This document shows positions 13,423 to 26,200 of a DNA stretch of 64,000 nt, piece by piece. Under the pieces are notes generated by a model that was not told the origin of the DNA, did not search any database, and was given only the letters and a program-made list of their open reading frames with translations. The stretch's first letter is position 1. Every line of letters starts with the position of its first letter. The position numbers and the translations under genes are program-made. This DNA is from Vespula vulgaris (lineage: Eukaryota > Arthropoda > Insecta > Hymenoptera > Vespidae): the NCBI RefSeq assembly GCF_905475345.1, contig NC_066587.1, forward strand, positions 2,994,070 to 3,058,069. The letters are read 5' to 3'.

Positions 13423-13490
13423 CCATATATATATATATATACATGTATACATATATTTATATGTGTGTGTGTGTGTGTGTGTGTATATGT
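13423..13490. repeat. (TA)n(TG)n compound microsatellite
   Basis: TA run, short spacer, then about nine TG units. Confidence 0.9.
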
Positions 13491-14251
13491 GCATAAATAA
13501 GGTCAGAACTTCGTATTAGTACACATTAATTAATTCATGTTTGATAATAATAATGAACAGAACATTTGCAGCGACTAGATGTATAGGACGTTAAATTTTC
13601 GAAAGAGAATTTATTTTCGATATCATCGATGAAATTACATTATAATAATTGCATTGTTATTAAGAAATATTGTGTAATAATATAAAAGGATACGTTTTTT
13701 AAATGATCGAGTATGTCAAAGTAAATCAATTTTGAGAAATATCGATAAAATCGATCTCATCGATATCTGACTACGTAGACATAGATAGAGGACATTTTTT
13801 TATCTTGAAACGATATTTATTTCAGAATTTTTTCTTTCGACGATATAACACTTTATTTTCATAATCTATTTTATTTATTTTATTATTCATAATCTAGGAA
13901 ACAATTGATATGAGTATTTACTCGCTATAGTAAATGAAAAATAGCGGAAAAAATTTTGGGGAATTTATTTAGGTCACTATTTCGTCGGTCCTTTTTAATA
14001 AAATTATATAGGTCAATGGGTCATGTAAATATATTCTCTTTTCTGGAATATAAGACTCGTAAAAAACTTCGAACAAAGACCATATTATTTTCCCTTCTTT
14101 TTTATACCATCGTTAATAACCGTCTTGCAACTTGTTATAAAAAAAAATTTCTTATAAACAATGGCTTACAAATGCGGATTTTAAAAGCAGATTTTACTTC
14201 ATCTACTCGTAAGACTTACTTAACGATTTGTTATAAAAAGGATATAGGTTG

Positions 14252-14255
<4 letters not shown>

Positions 14256-14302
<47 letters not shown>
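14256..14302. repeat. (TA)n microsatellite
   Basis: About 45 nt, one G interruption. Confidence 0.9.
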
Positions 14303-14965
14303 CGTTCATAAATATAGATAAAAGTAGAAATTGCTAACGATTAAAATGAAATAATAATAATAATACATTCTGTAAATATAAAAATGTAACATGAAGTTAT
14401 GTCCAAATGGTAATCCTTGATTTAATAAATAATCGAACGATGCAACGAGAGGAACGATTCCAGGAAAGAGAATCGAAAGATTATGTTTTAATCTTTTCAT
14501 CAGGATGTTCGCACGGACGATCAAGAGCTTTTAACTGTTATGACTTTGGTATCGTGTAGAATCGCTCGACATAGTCTTCGTAAATACCGATTGCGCACGT
14601 TATGAGTAATAGTCCGACGTAACAAAGAAAGGAATGTCGAAGTAGAGAGGAAAAGAGAGAAGGCTATGGAGCCTCGGGCTTCCAGGCGAATCTGCTCTAA
14701 AAAGAAAAAAAAAAAGAAAAAAAAAGAAGAAAAAAAAATAGAGAGAGAGAGACACTCTGGATTCCGTGTTATCGAGTTCCCATTTATCAAGCGCTCTTTT
14801 AAAAAAAAAAAAGAACGAAAGGAAACATAGTACACGCGGGCGAGCTTGCTATACGAAAAAAGAATGATACGAGCATGCTCACCCTTTCGCGCTCTTTGTC
14901 GAGAAGTGTATTGATTTTGCGCAAAAGTAAAAAAAGATGGAACTCAAAAAGGTGAATGGAGTATA

Positions 14966-14967
<2 letters not shown>

Positions 14968-15032
<65 letters not shown>
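14968..15032. repeat. Perfect (GA)32 microsatellite
   Basis: About 65 nt of uninterrupted AG, likely polymorphic. Confidence 0.97.
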
Positions 15033-15034
<2 letters not shown>

Positions 15035-15419
15035 AATCAATGTGTTTCGATGTTACATTAACAAGCCTACAGAATCTTTCATAATCATTCCTTTGCTCCA
15101 GATTTTCATACTCATTGGATTTCAACCTTCTTGATGATTCATGTAATATTAGAAATAATTTTTTATTTGTATTAAATTTTGTTTAGATAAAATTTCGCTT
15201 AGTAATTTCTCTCTCTCTCTCTCTCTCTTTTTCTCTCTTTCTCTCTTTCTCTAGAGAGAGAAAAATATCGATTATAATGATCTTCGATAGATCGAGAAAA
15301 GGAAAGACTTTAGTTACCTTTGACGAATAACAATCGATTTACAGAAGAAACGTGTTTCTCCTCGATCGACTAACAATACTTTACGTAGGTATGCAAATGA
15401 AGACTCTTTTCTCGTATCC

Positions 15420-15665
15420 AGTATGCCTCACCGCCCTTCTGAAATTAAATGTAAAGTATTAAATCAGCTGGCGTCGAACCGCCGTAATGCAATTAAGCAG
15501 AGAAAGGTTCCTGAAGCCTTCTCGGCGATACATTAATTCTGCCTCGTGAATTACGCTCCGTCGAGCGCAATGCGCATTTCATTTGCGCCCAACGACAAAT
15601 TAATAGCGAGAGTTCAGTTGCACGCGCAATGTTCCTACCCAGTTTAAAACGCTTCGTTGATTTAC
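15420..15665. other. Complex intronic island, candidate cis-regulatory element
   Basis: Non-repetitive, GC-richer than its surroundings, with several homeodomain-type cores (CAATTAAG, CATTAATT, GAATTACG, AAATTAATAG) interleaved with CpG-containing words (TGCGCATTTC, TTGCGCCC). This is the look of conserved non-coding DNA in insect introns. It is a compositional judgement; no conservation data are available here. Confidence 0.35.
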
Positions 15666-16734
15666 AAACGAGAAGTGACTCAACGGACAATACGACCGAC
15701 ATCTTCCTTCGTTAAATTTCAAGCTGATAAATTTGATAATTTTCTCGGTATAATATATATCTTTCTTTTCTGTTATATCCTCTAACATTGTTATATCATT
15801 ATAATATAGCGGATCGTATTATTAATTATGATTGTTTTTTTTTTCGTTCTAATCGATAAAATCGTAAATCTAGAACATAATGAATTTGTTTGCGCATTGA
15901 AGTTTGACAATTACAAGAAAAGAAAATAAATAAATAAATCATGCCACTGTGTTCCGATTAATCGATTCAGTTGTTCGAATGTTATGATAAAAAATCTCGT
16001 AAATTATTTGCCATGACAGAGTACGTAAATACTTATTTGTAACAGATGCAACTCCGGATACGTGTTAATTGTAGTTAAACAATTGAAAATATTTTATCCA
16101 CAAATATTGTATGCAACGGGATATCGGTCCTGTTCGTATTAATTCCTTTACGTAAACTTTATTACAAATATATTCAAACGATAATGTCTTTTATGCTGCC
16201 GTATTCAGCAGGTTTATTACATTCTCAACAAAATTGCCTTATGTAATATGTATATACTAATAAAACGAGTTGTATACCTGGAAACAAATCGAACGCTATC
16301 TAACTCTAAATAATTCAAATGCGCATGATATCGTTTATCTGTTATTAATCTCTTGGATCTACAAATATAGAGATATCAAACAACGGTCGAATACAAATTT
16401 TCACGCGTTTCACGACGAAATAATGTTGATTCTGCTTATATTTGAAAAACTTAAATAAATGATATATTGATATCACATGAGATTTACAAAGGTAGCGTTG
16501 TTCATCAAATCATTGAATTTCTATTCCAATGCTAATATTCGACCAAAATCGAACGTCACAATTGTCGACGGTAACAATAGAAAGGAGTAAACAGTTGGTT
16601 ATGTCCGCAATTATCGTTCTTTATTAAAAGATATTGACGATAAATCTTTCTCTCTCTCGTTCTCTCTCGCTCTCTCTAACTTTAACAATGTAACATGTGC
16701 TTCTAATTTTCATCGTTGGATCATAATTACGTTT

Positions 16735-17000
16735 CAAGCTCGTGTTACGGAACAGTTAGGCGAATGTATGGAGTATGGTTCGCGTTCGCTCGTTTCTATG
16801 TACGGCGAGTACTGCCCGAGTACGCGCTCGAGTATGAATATCTTGGATTATTAGCCGACTCGGAATATTAATCCTGGTTAACGGCAAGTGCCACGATAAT
16901 GCTGACACGCGCCCGACAGTCACGTTCAATTTATGCGAACGAACGTTGGCTCACTACCATCGCCATCGCCATTCTCTGCGATTTATTCGACTTGGTATCC
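16735..17000. other. Complex intronic island, candidate cis-regulatory element
   Basis: About 260 bp without simple repeats and clearly richer in G and C than neighbouring intron, including CGCGTTCGCTCG, TGCCCGAGTACGCGCTCGAG and ACACGCGCCCGACAG. No splice-competent open frame with known similarity is seen. Confidence 0.3.
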
Positions 17001-19239
17001 TTCTCTATCTTCATGTCCGGTGGAACACCGTTGAGTGGTACCGCTTCATTCTAACTCAACTTCAGTCCAGGCATACGTGTAATATCTTCTTCTCCTTCTT
17101 TATAGGACAACTAATCGAATCTAAGTTTTATTACGATCCTTTGATGAATATAAAACGAATCGGAACTTCTTTAACGATGCAATCATTTCAGTCACGAGAT
17201 TAAAGCTCAACCTTTCCTTCCTCTTCCTGACACCCTCTCATCCCCGTCCTTCCGAAATCGACTTTAATTATTCTATCCTTCGATCGTAACTATTCGTCGA
17301 TCCGATTCAACTACTTATCTTCATCTGTTCCTAGAATATTTTATCGGAAAATCGATTCAGACGTTATTTTATATATTTCTCAAACATTCGTAGACGTTCA
17401 ATATTCGATATTCCAACGAGTTCGAAGTCGAATTGTATTCAAGTTTATATATTCATTTTGGAACGTACCTACGAACTAACGTCTTCTCTATGTCATCTAT
17501 TTCGACAATTGTATTATTTAGGATACATGGATTCTGAGAAAGCTCCAAAGTTTTCAAGTTAATTCTACCAGATTTAAATATTCATCTTGTCGATTCGTTT
17601 TGATATTACTTTTGGAATGTTGTACGCTCTTTCGTCTTTCTCATCTTTCGTTTTATCATGTATAGTTTCGAATATATAATTTCCAACCAATTTGCGATTT
17701 TAAGTAATTTACTTTCTATGTTAATTATTCAATCAACGAAGACAAAATAAATGACAACAAATTTTTCTCATTGTTTCAATATGGATGGAACGAAAGTTTT
17801 CCAATTTCCTTATCAGTAAATTTTGTATTTTATTAATGTATTGCATTTAAAAAAAAAGAAAGAGAGAAAAATAGAAAAAAAAGAGAAAGAGGAAAGAAAG
17901 GAAGGAATTTGTCATAAATTGTTCACTTAGTAACTACTACAGTTCGTATTTACCGATCTCCTCGTATCTGCAGCTGTTATTTCATGAAACTTTCATCGAA
18001 AGCTTCGTCGTAAATCATGCCGTGTGCGTTTCAAGCGCGTAAGAGGATTTTCTTAACTCCTTTTACGAGGGAGGGGGTAAACACTGTCAACGACCATTTT
18101 CGAAACTTATTCCAATACTAACGAAGAACTGGCAAGAAGAAAATAGAGAAAAAGAATGCTCGTTACTGTCAGTTACTGCAATTCAAATATTTTATAAGTT
18201 TGTTCCAAGATAAGCAGTTTATCACTGAAGCACTGAATGGATGTAACTTTTCCCGCCTAGAAATTCATGATATTTTTTTTATGGAAGGAATAATTTATCG
18301 AATTCTATGTGTTGCAATATTAACTATATATATACATATTATTTGTTATATTATTTGTATATATTATTTGTTATATTGTTAGATTGTATATTTGTTATAT
18401 ATATATATAGCAAATATATAATTAAAATATTGTTATTAATTCGTAAAGTTGAATCGATTTTTTTTTTAAATATATTTCGTTCGAAATATTCAACTGAAAT
18501 ATTCAAACAAATAAACGATTCACCGTGTAAACTGAATAACTAGAAATTCGACGAATTTTTTGAAAAATAAAAGAGAAAACATTCATATCATATCTACTAT
18601 AAAACGTATGATAAACCGAACCTCTGAATCTCGTTCTCGCGGAGCATGAGATAAAAAAAAAAGCTACGAACTATTATACATATGCAGTGTACCGAAATCA
18701 GGTGTGGATGGTTTTTGTTTTATCACGTGCTATATCTATGTAAAAGTTTTTTCGACGTACGGTTATAATTGGCACAGTTGACCAGAGTCGTTCGTGTAAC
18801 GTGTAACAGTTTGAAAAAAGTAAAAGAGAGAAAGAGACAGAGAGAAAAAGGAGTCAATAAAAAAGGAAAAAAAATGAGATCGAATCTCGAAATGCCAATG
18901 AATTCGTTTGCTTTCGAAATTTTTCTTTTTTCTCTTTTTGTATTTTTGTCACAAAAACTATCCGAATAATTTCACTCCGACAGTCTAATCGTATAATTCA
19001 ACATGAAGAAAAGAACGAGTAAAATTTCAAAAAGAACAATGAATTTATTCCAATATCAATTTCTCCGATAGTATCAAATTTTCAATCAAAATTTTGAGAT
19101 CGTTATGCCTTCGAGCGAAGAACTTATGAATATCGATTTATTACGTATTATCCAACCAATTTGCTCTTCCATTTCCAAGTTCTCTCCCATCCCCATTGCT
19201 AAGATCGAAATCGTCTTCGTGTACGAGTTGAAAAACTCC

Positions 19240-19278
19240 CCCACCTCCTCCTCCTCTTCCTCCCTCTCATCTCCCACT
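19240..19278. repeat. (TCC)n trinucleotide tract
   Basis: CTCCTCCTCCTCTTCCTCCCTC-like C-rich tract, short and imperfect. Confidence 0.7.
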
Positions 19279-20226
19279 GCAAATTCAACTCGGTACAGTT
19301 TCGAGTCCCAGTCGTTTTGTCCTAACCTTTGCGTCACGATCTAACAGCTTCCATCTGCATACGATATTATCATTGTGGTGTGTTCACCGTGACGGCAAAT
19401 GGCACCATAAACGAGGGTATACTATAATCGTCCTCGATTATTTTCTCAGGGTAGTTGAAAACGATGTGTCTCTTATCGGATAAAGTAATATCCGCTTTAT
19501 CGTTGAAGATGACAAACGTGTAACCGATGTTACTCACTAAATGTAAATGACGTATCCAAATAAATTCGTATTAAATGTAACATTGAGAAATGAATTTTCG
19601 GAAATTATTAAGCCGAGAATAACGCGGTAGATCGATCTTCTAATTCTCACGAGGTACTTACGTTCTCATTAAAGTAATCGTGACTTTAGAAGCGAAATGG
19701 ATGATGAATATATTTCAACTAGGGAATCTTTGAAAAGGTGGAACGTGACTCTCGCTTCCTAAGGAAATTCTTACAAAGCTGATTGGAGAGGATGAAACGT
19801 CGTTGCTCGGAAAATCGGAACGTGTAATCGAGATCGAGCGGCATTACATTCATCGGCGTAGAAAAACGAGGGAACGCGAGGGAGATAAAAGAGGAGGAGG
19901 AAGAGAAGGAGGGGTGCGGAGAGGGAGGGGGTGTAGTAGCGAGGGTGGCGAGGAAGAGGAGTAAGAGGCAGAAGAGAAAATTCCAAGGAAGTCGTGGAAT
20001 TCTCATAGCGACAGTCAAACGCATCGATCCGAAGCATTGTCATTCGCGAGATAAAAGGTGGCATTTCTTTATTTGCTTTCTAGTAGAAGAAACGACGTCG
20101 TCATCCTTTTCCTTTTATGGTACCTAGTTCTTTTCTTTTATTTTTCTTTTTTTTTGTTTTCTCTTTTTTCCTCCTATTTTTCTTTCTTTTTGTTTTCTTC
20201 CTTTCTCTCTTTCTTTCTTTTTTTTT

Positions 20227-20272
20227 TCGTCGTCGTCGTCGTCGTCGTCGTCGTCATCGTCGTTGTCGTCGT
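20227..20272. repeat. (TCG)n trinucleotide repeat
   Basis: About 15 TCG units with TCA and TTG variants. Each unit carries a CpG. Confidence 0.95.
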
Positions 20273-20438
20273 ACCGTGACTCACGGTGTTACTTTCGCAC
20301 AAATATTGCATCGTGTTTCAGTGAAAACGAAAACGAAGACGAGTAGCAGTGACAGAGACGTCAGAGTTATCTCACTACTTTGACTAAGCGAAAAAGGGGA
20401 AGACAGAAGTTAGCTGCATTTGTTCATTCGAAAAAGAA

Positions 20439-20484
<46 letters not shown>

Positions 20485-20664
20485 GCAAAGAAAAAGAATA
20501 GCGACAATGTTTCTACCTCTTTTCTGATAACTTAAACCTCCATAGAGCCATGACCCCTTTCTAGCCTTTTCTTAATCCATTTACATCCGAGTAAAATGCA
20601 TCGCAGAAGATTTAAACTCGTACACGATCCAAAGTCCGAGAGGTGATGTTTTAATCAAGCTAAT

Positions 20665-20710
20665 GTCGTCCCAATCGTCGTCCCAATCGTCGTCCCAATC
20701 GTCGTCAATC
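20665..20710. repeat. 12-nt minisatellite GTCGTCCCAATC
   Basis: Three perfect 12-nt units at 20665, 20677 and 20689 and a partial fourth copy (GTCGTCAATC). Confidence 0.95.
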
Positions 20711-21326
20711 ACTCCCTAAACGTATCTAAATGTCTACGTACATTACTTCGTGGAATAGAGAGGATATTCGTCAACGTGCAGTTTCGGACAAACTCACGAT
20801 CAAAGTTAAACGATAGGAAATTTCAAACGAGGCCATCGCGATGACGGTTATTGTCTTGAGAGGTAGAAATACACCATAAACGTATATTTCTCGAGAACAA
20901 GCACGTTCCCGATAAATTTCTCTTGGAATTTCGTTCTAACGTTTCCAACCTCTTTTCTCTTTCGCTATTGTTCACTATATAGAAGATTGGTGAAAAATAA
21001 AAATGAAAGCTGAATAGTCGACGATAAATTTGAAGGATGACGGTAGTGGCGATGATGGTGGTAGGTAAAACGCCGAAAGAAATTTCTACGAAGTCGTTGT
21101 TTCAACGAAGAGGAATAATAAGGAACGAGGTCGGTTGGATAGTATGGGAAGAAGAAAAGAAGGTTGGCTCCGACAAACTACCATGTCGCTTTTGCTTGTC
21201 GTTTCTGGTTGCTGCGAGTCGACGATGAGACCGATGTTTTCTTTCCTTCTTCGGTCCGTTCGTTCGCGTTTTCCAGGCGTATCGCCCCCGGGGAAACTAG
21301 ACGTGCTTGTCATCCTTCCACTTCCT

Positions 21327-21395
21327 CATCGTCGTAGTCGTCGTCGTCGTCGTCGTAGTCGTCGTAGTCGTCGTCGTTGTCGTTGCCGTCGTTAG
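21327..21395. repeat. (TCG/TAG)n trinucleotide repeat
   Basis: About 22 units, mainly CGT with TAG and TTG variants, followed by GCCGTCG. Confidence 0.95.
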
Positions 21396-22029
21396 CAACA
21401 ACACCAACTCGAGATTGTGGTGTTCGGTTTGTCGTTGGTGGTCGGTGCTTAACAGTATGCCGCCGAGGGGCGTTATCGCGTGGATTCTATTCAAATGAAA
21501 CGAGTCCACGAACCACCAACAGACTTTTCTTTTTTCTTCCTTCTATTTTTCCTTCTCTGTTGTTTCTCTCTTTGCCTTTTCCCCCTTCCATCTATGAACC
21601 ATCCCCGGGCGATGCTCGAGGTATCGAAGTAAGGGGAAGAGAACGAGCAGGAAAGTGGATACGACCTCTCGGAGCAATGGAAAATCGTTCTTGAAACAAA
21701 GATGACATCTGTCTCTTACCTAGACTTTGAGAATCGTATTCGTTCGGTCCAAGTGTCGAGAAAAGCATTTTTTATTTTATCTTTCAGCTTCGATTCGAAA
21801 GAAACAAGGATTATTAATTGAATATTATCGACGTAATGTTTCTAATTACAAATCTCTTTTTTCTTTTCTCTTCTGTTTTTTTTCTCTTTTTTTTAATTTT
21901 TTTTATTTGTTAAACGAACTCGAAAATTTTTGAAGAAAGGCAGCAACGAATAGCGTATATCGATACTGTAGTCAAACACGGCGAGTTCGATCGCAATCAC
22001 GTTCGAATAGAATTTTTATCGGCTAACGG

Positions 22030-22290
22030 CCGAAATTATCGTTCACTTTGGGAGCATTCATAATATGGCGGATATGCCCGGCGAACGAGGCATTTCTCGG
22101 TTTTTGGGTATACAGTCTAGTTACAAGAATCATTTATTAGGTGTGTCGCGTAACGCGGAGTAAATTGCGCAGGGTAAATTAGTAGACCGTATAACATCAT
22201 GAAATGACCGTGGAAGGGCTTTGTCGAGAGCAACGAGACTACATGATGAATATAACAAGCTGAATATTCGAGTACCTAGTTAACGTTAAA
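22030..22290. other. Complex intronic island, candidate cis-regulatory element
   Basis: About 260 bp of unique sequence with ATGGCGG, GCGGAGTAAATTGCGCAG and GTTAACG words, flanked by AT-rich intron. Candidate enhancer by composition only. Confidence 0.3.
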
Positions 22291-23241
22291 GTGGGATTTT
22301 TATTAATGTGTTGGCGATAGCATTAACGTCGTAAGTACGATCGTACGTTTCATATCATTTTATGGATAATAGCTATTTCGCTATAAATCGGTGGATCGAA
22401 ACATACCGTTAGGAAATTCTTGAAAATCGATTACGTAATAACCCGATTTCGCAATTCCTCTTACCAGAGGAAATTTCAGCGGAGCTAAGTTTCGTGTTTT
22501 ATTGTTACAAGTTTCTGTTCTAATTCTCGATTCTGTTCTCATTTAGTGTGGTTATTAAAGCGTTCAACTAGATATGAAAATCATCGAGGCATATTTGGTT
22601 TGAATAAATATCTCGATCTTTTGTTTGGAATGTGAAATAATTAATATCTTTTTGTTCGAATAAAACTATGTAACTTTTCACCGGGAAAAACTTTAATATA
22701 TGTACATATAGAAAATAATATAAACCGACAAAGTATCTCTTTAGAGAACAATGAATGTATATACAATGGTTCGAGTTATTTGAAATCCATTCTTCGAATG
22801 TATTCGTAATATAATTCTGATTAGAAATTAGTTACGATTAGTATCTTAAAATTGTTTCGTATATTTCGAATTGGAAAGAAATAGATTAAATTATTCGACG
22901 TTATACGTTTCTCTTTCGAACCAACGTTCAAAAGAAATGAAGAAATAGATTTTCTATAAATAAATCGTACGGACACTCGATGATCGTTGCTCGTTGTTTT
23001 TTTTTTTCTCTTTGTAACGCTTTCCTCGTTCATTGGCTCTCTCTTGACTCCGTTCCGCCATCATAGGATTTCGATATTGCTTTCTGGATTAAAGAAAAAA
23101 GTCTGCCATTATTCTTCCCTTCGTCGCTTCTCTCATAAGGTCGTAAAGGTATTACCGCGCGAGACATTACCGTGTCATAGATTAATCTTATCTTATAATT
23201 AATTCTTAAGTATAACGAAAAAGAGCAAAGGGACGAGCGAT

Positions 23242-23242
<1 letters not shown>

Positions 23243-23292
<50 letters not shown>
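23243..23292. repeat. (GA)n microsatellite
   Basis: About 50 nt, perfect. Confidence 0.95.
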
Positions 23293-23296
<4 letters not shown>

Positions 23297-26200
23297 ATGA
23301 ATTGATAATAGATAGATAAATAAATTCTTATCAAGTCGATATTAATAAGCCCGGCATTCGAGGAACGTTCTCATTTTTAAAAATGGGAAAAGGATGAAAT
23401 GTCGAAAGGAAAAAGATAGAGAGAAGGAAAGAGAGAAGGAAAATTGTCGCATTTGTATGCAAGAACGTTTTTGCGGTGGCAGCTTCTTTCTAAAAGTGGC
23501 TTCGCTAAGGCGAACGTGGCAAGTGAAAGAGTGGGGGGTAAAAGAAAAAGAAAGAAAGAAAGAAGTATAAAGACAAGGGGTTGCAGACACGTTGCTGGCA
23601 GACATGGCCAAAGATTATGCCAGAGCGTAGGCAATGGGCGGCGCCGTGCACAGCGGGTTTCGGGCAGGAAAAAGAAGGGGATGCTTTTGGCTTTTCGTAC
23701 AGTTAACGTTAGCTTCCATTTGCCCCAAGGCATTCGTCACCCCCGTGCCCTTTAAACGTAAAAGAAGAAGAGAAAAAGATTCTCTGGGAATACGATAAAT
23801 GTCTTCGAGATTATTTACGATCTTTGATATCTTTAAATAAGATTTATCTGGGAATATATATATATTTATATTTATATTTATTTTCATTTCGATATTTATA
23901 AATATATAAATAACATCCAGATTCTTTCTTGATGAAATAAACGATTAATGTAAGTTATTATTACTATTGATTCTTTAAAAAATCATTCAATATTTTAAAA
24001 ACATTTAATATTTTTTCAACTCTGGCGAGTAAAAACGAAAATGATAAAAAAAAGAAAAATGAGGAAAAGTAATTTTCAAAGAAATACGAAGGAAAATCTC
24101 CATCGCGTTTGATGGAATTATCCGACCATTCGATAATACCATTGACATCCTTTAAAATCCGACTTCCACATAGGGCTTACCGTTCGCAAACGGAATTCAC
24201 TTCATAATTTGTTTCGGGAATCATTTGGCTCTCGGTCCAATCTATTACTCATCTGCTTTAATTCCCTTTTCCTATTTTTTTTCTCTTTCTTTCTTTTTTC
24301 TCTCTTTCAATCTCCTATCCTTTTCAACGATTGATTAAACGTTTCGAATGTAGAAATTCATATACGAATGCGTTAATATTAAATTTCGATATTAAATGAT
24401 CGTTGATTAAGTAGAATAAAACGTTATTAAAAATTCGTTTTAATAACTTATTTGATTCTCATATTTGAAAATAATTTAATTTTTATATTAATCTCATGTA
24501 ACGTAATACACATAGTATTATATTTATTCTTCGATCTACGTAGAAAATTTCACATTGCATTATTATCTTGAACATAGAAATGGCATCATATTTTCGAGCA
24601 GCTCGATCGAACTGGAAAAAGATTTTATTTCGTTCTGGAGGCACCCGCGTGGAATATATCTCCCAAGTGGACCTGTGGACCTCCTAACGCTCACTCGCGA
24701 TACCTACGTGTCACAACTTTTCATATTCCTTCTTTTTATTTCGAATTCACTGGTTCGCTTTGGGAAGCAGTCGTGGTAAAAGGAATTCGAAGAGAAATCG
24801 GAATTCAGGTCGCTCGGTAGAACGTATCTTTCGACTCGACCTCTGCTTTCATCGCTCTAACTTTTGTCCTTTTTCGCGAGAATTGTAAAAGCGTCGAACA
24901 TTGGAAGGACACTATGGAATTTTTTTCATATCGTTCTATATAACGAAAAAAAAATATATATATAATAAGAAATATATTAAAAATGGAGAAATTTGTTTTT
25001 TTTACAAACGCGTCGTCACAATTCCTTTAAATTTACTTCTCGATCTTTCGATTTCTTTTCGATTAACATCCCTGATAACACGATGAACTCTGAGATCAAA
25101 ATGTCGGAAAATAAAAAATAATCGATCGACTTTTTGTTAATTTCCGAAAGAAATAAACGTTCGAGACATTTGTTTCAGTAACAGATAGGTGACTATTATC
25201 AATTGTAAGTTAGAGAGAGAAACATTAGAGAAGGGAAAAATCATGCAATTTTTTGTAATTAAAAAAAAATATATATATATGATCCTTCAGTATTGTCAAA
25301 TTTTTTTTCTGGTTTTGGCTTTTGTTCTTCATCTTCCATTCATGTCTCTCTCTCTCTCTCTCTCTCTTTATCTTTCTCCTTCGTTCTCTCTCCATCTTTC
25401 ATGCAGCAGCCCGTCAAGCTCGTTCTCTCGTACCTCGAATGAAGATAAACGACGATGGTCGTTGACTCGCGGTTTAACTATACTTTACCATACTCCATGC
25501 GGTGATTGATCACGGGAAATCTATCGGATGAATAGATTATGGCTGTAATCCTTAGGAAGATGCATAGCTGCGAAGTACGTATTTTAGACTAGACGCTTGA
25601 TTTTCTTTTCTTTTCTTTTTTTCTTTATAAAGAATCGACGTAGATTTAGTCTATTTGTAGTAAAGGATATTGGGATAAAAAGAATAATCATCTCTTAAGA
25701 CGATTCTTAACGAATTATTACTTCACATTAAATTTCTTTATAATTTTATTCGAAACAATTTTTTCTGCCTCGATATATTTTATACTACATTATCTACGCG
25801 TTAAAATTATTAATGTAGTAATAAATATAGTCCTTGAAATTTGTATGATCGTTGACATAATAATTACGATATCTGACACGGGTATTGCATAATCGTTAAG
25901 TTAATATCGGGTCTTGTAGTGGTGGGTTCAATGTGGGTGGTAATAACCATATCATTGAAAACTCTACTCCAAACGACCATTATCTGTTACGACCAGTATT
26001 TTCCTGTCGTTACGATGTACCGTGTTTTTTTTTCTTTTCTTCCTTTTTTTTTCTTTTTTTTTCTTTACTCCAACCCTATTCTAACGAGCAACTCTCTGAC
26101 CAAACCGCGTTACATGACAAGCAAAGAGAAAGAGAGAGAGAGAAAGAGAGAAAATGAATTTTTATTTCATGTGTACGTTTAATTCGTACTCGGTTATTTA

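Larger units (their letters stand above)
11394..20000 (+). other. Giant intron, first part
   Basis: No gene is recognisable. It holds (TA)n, (TG)n and (GA)n arrays, plus two complex islands at 15420-15665 and 16735-17000 that are richer in GC and poor in simple repeats. A donor-like AAAAAG|GTGAGT occurs at 13267 after a GC-richer 200 bp, without an evident acceptor upstream. Candidate regulatory content is inferred from composition only. Confidence 0.7.

Noticed and set aside
12889..13494. 201-codon antisense open frame
   Set aside because: Its start is translated CA/TA repeat (His-Thr-Tyr-rich), the rest shows no domain, and no antisense splice or promoter signal is evident.
19285..19305. 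tRNA B-box-like GTTTCGAGTCCC
   Set aside because: No matching A box, acceptor stem or cloverleaf around it.
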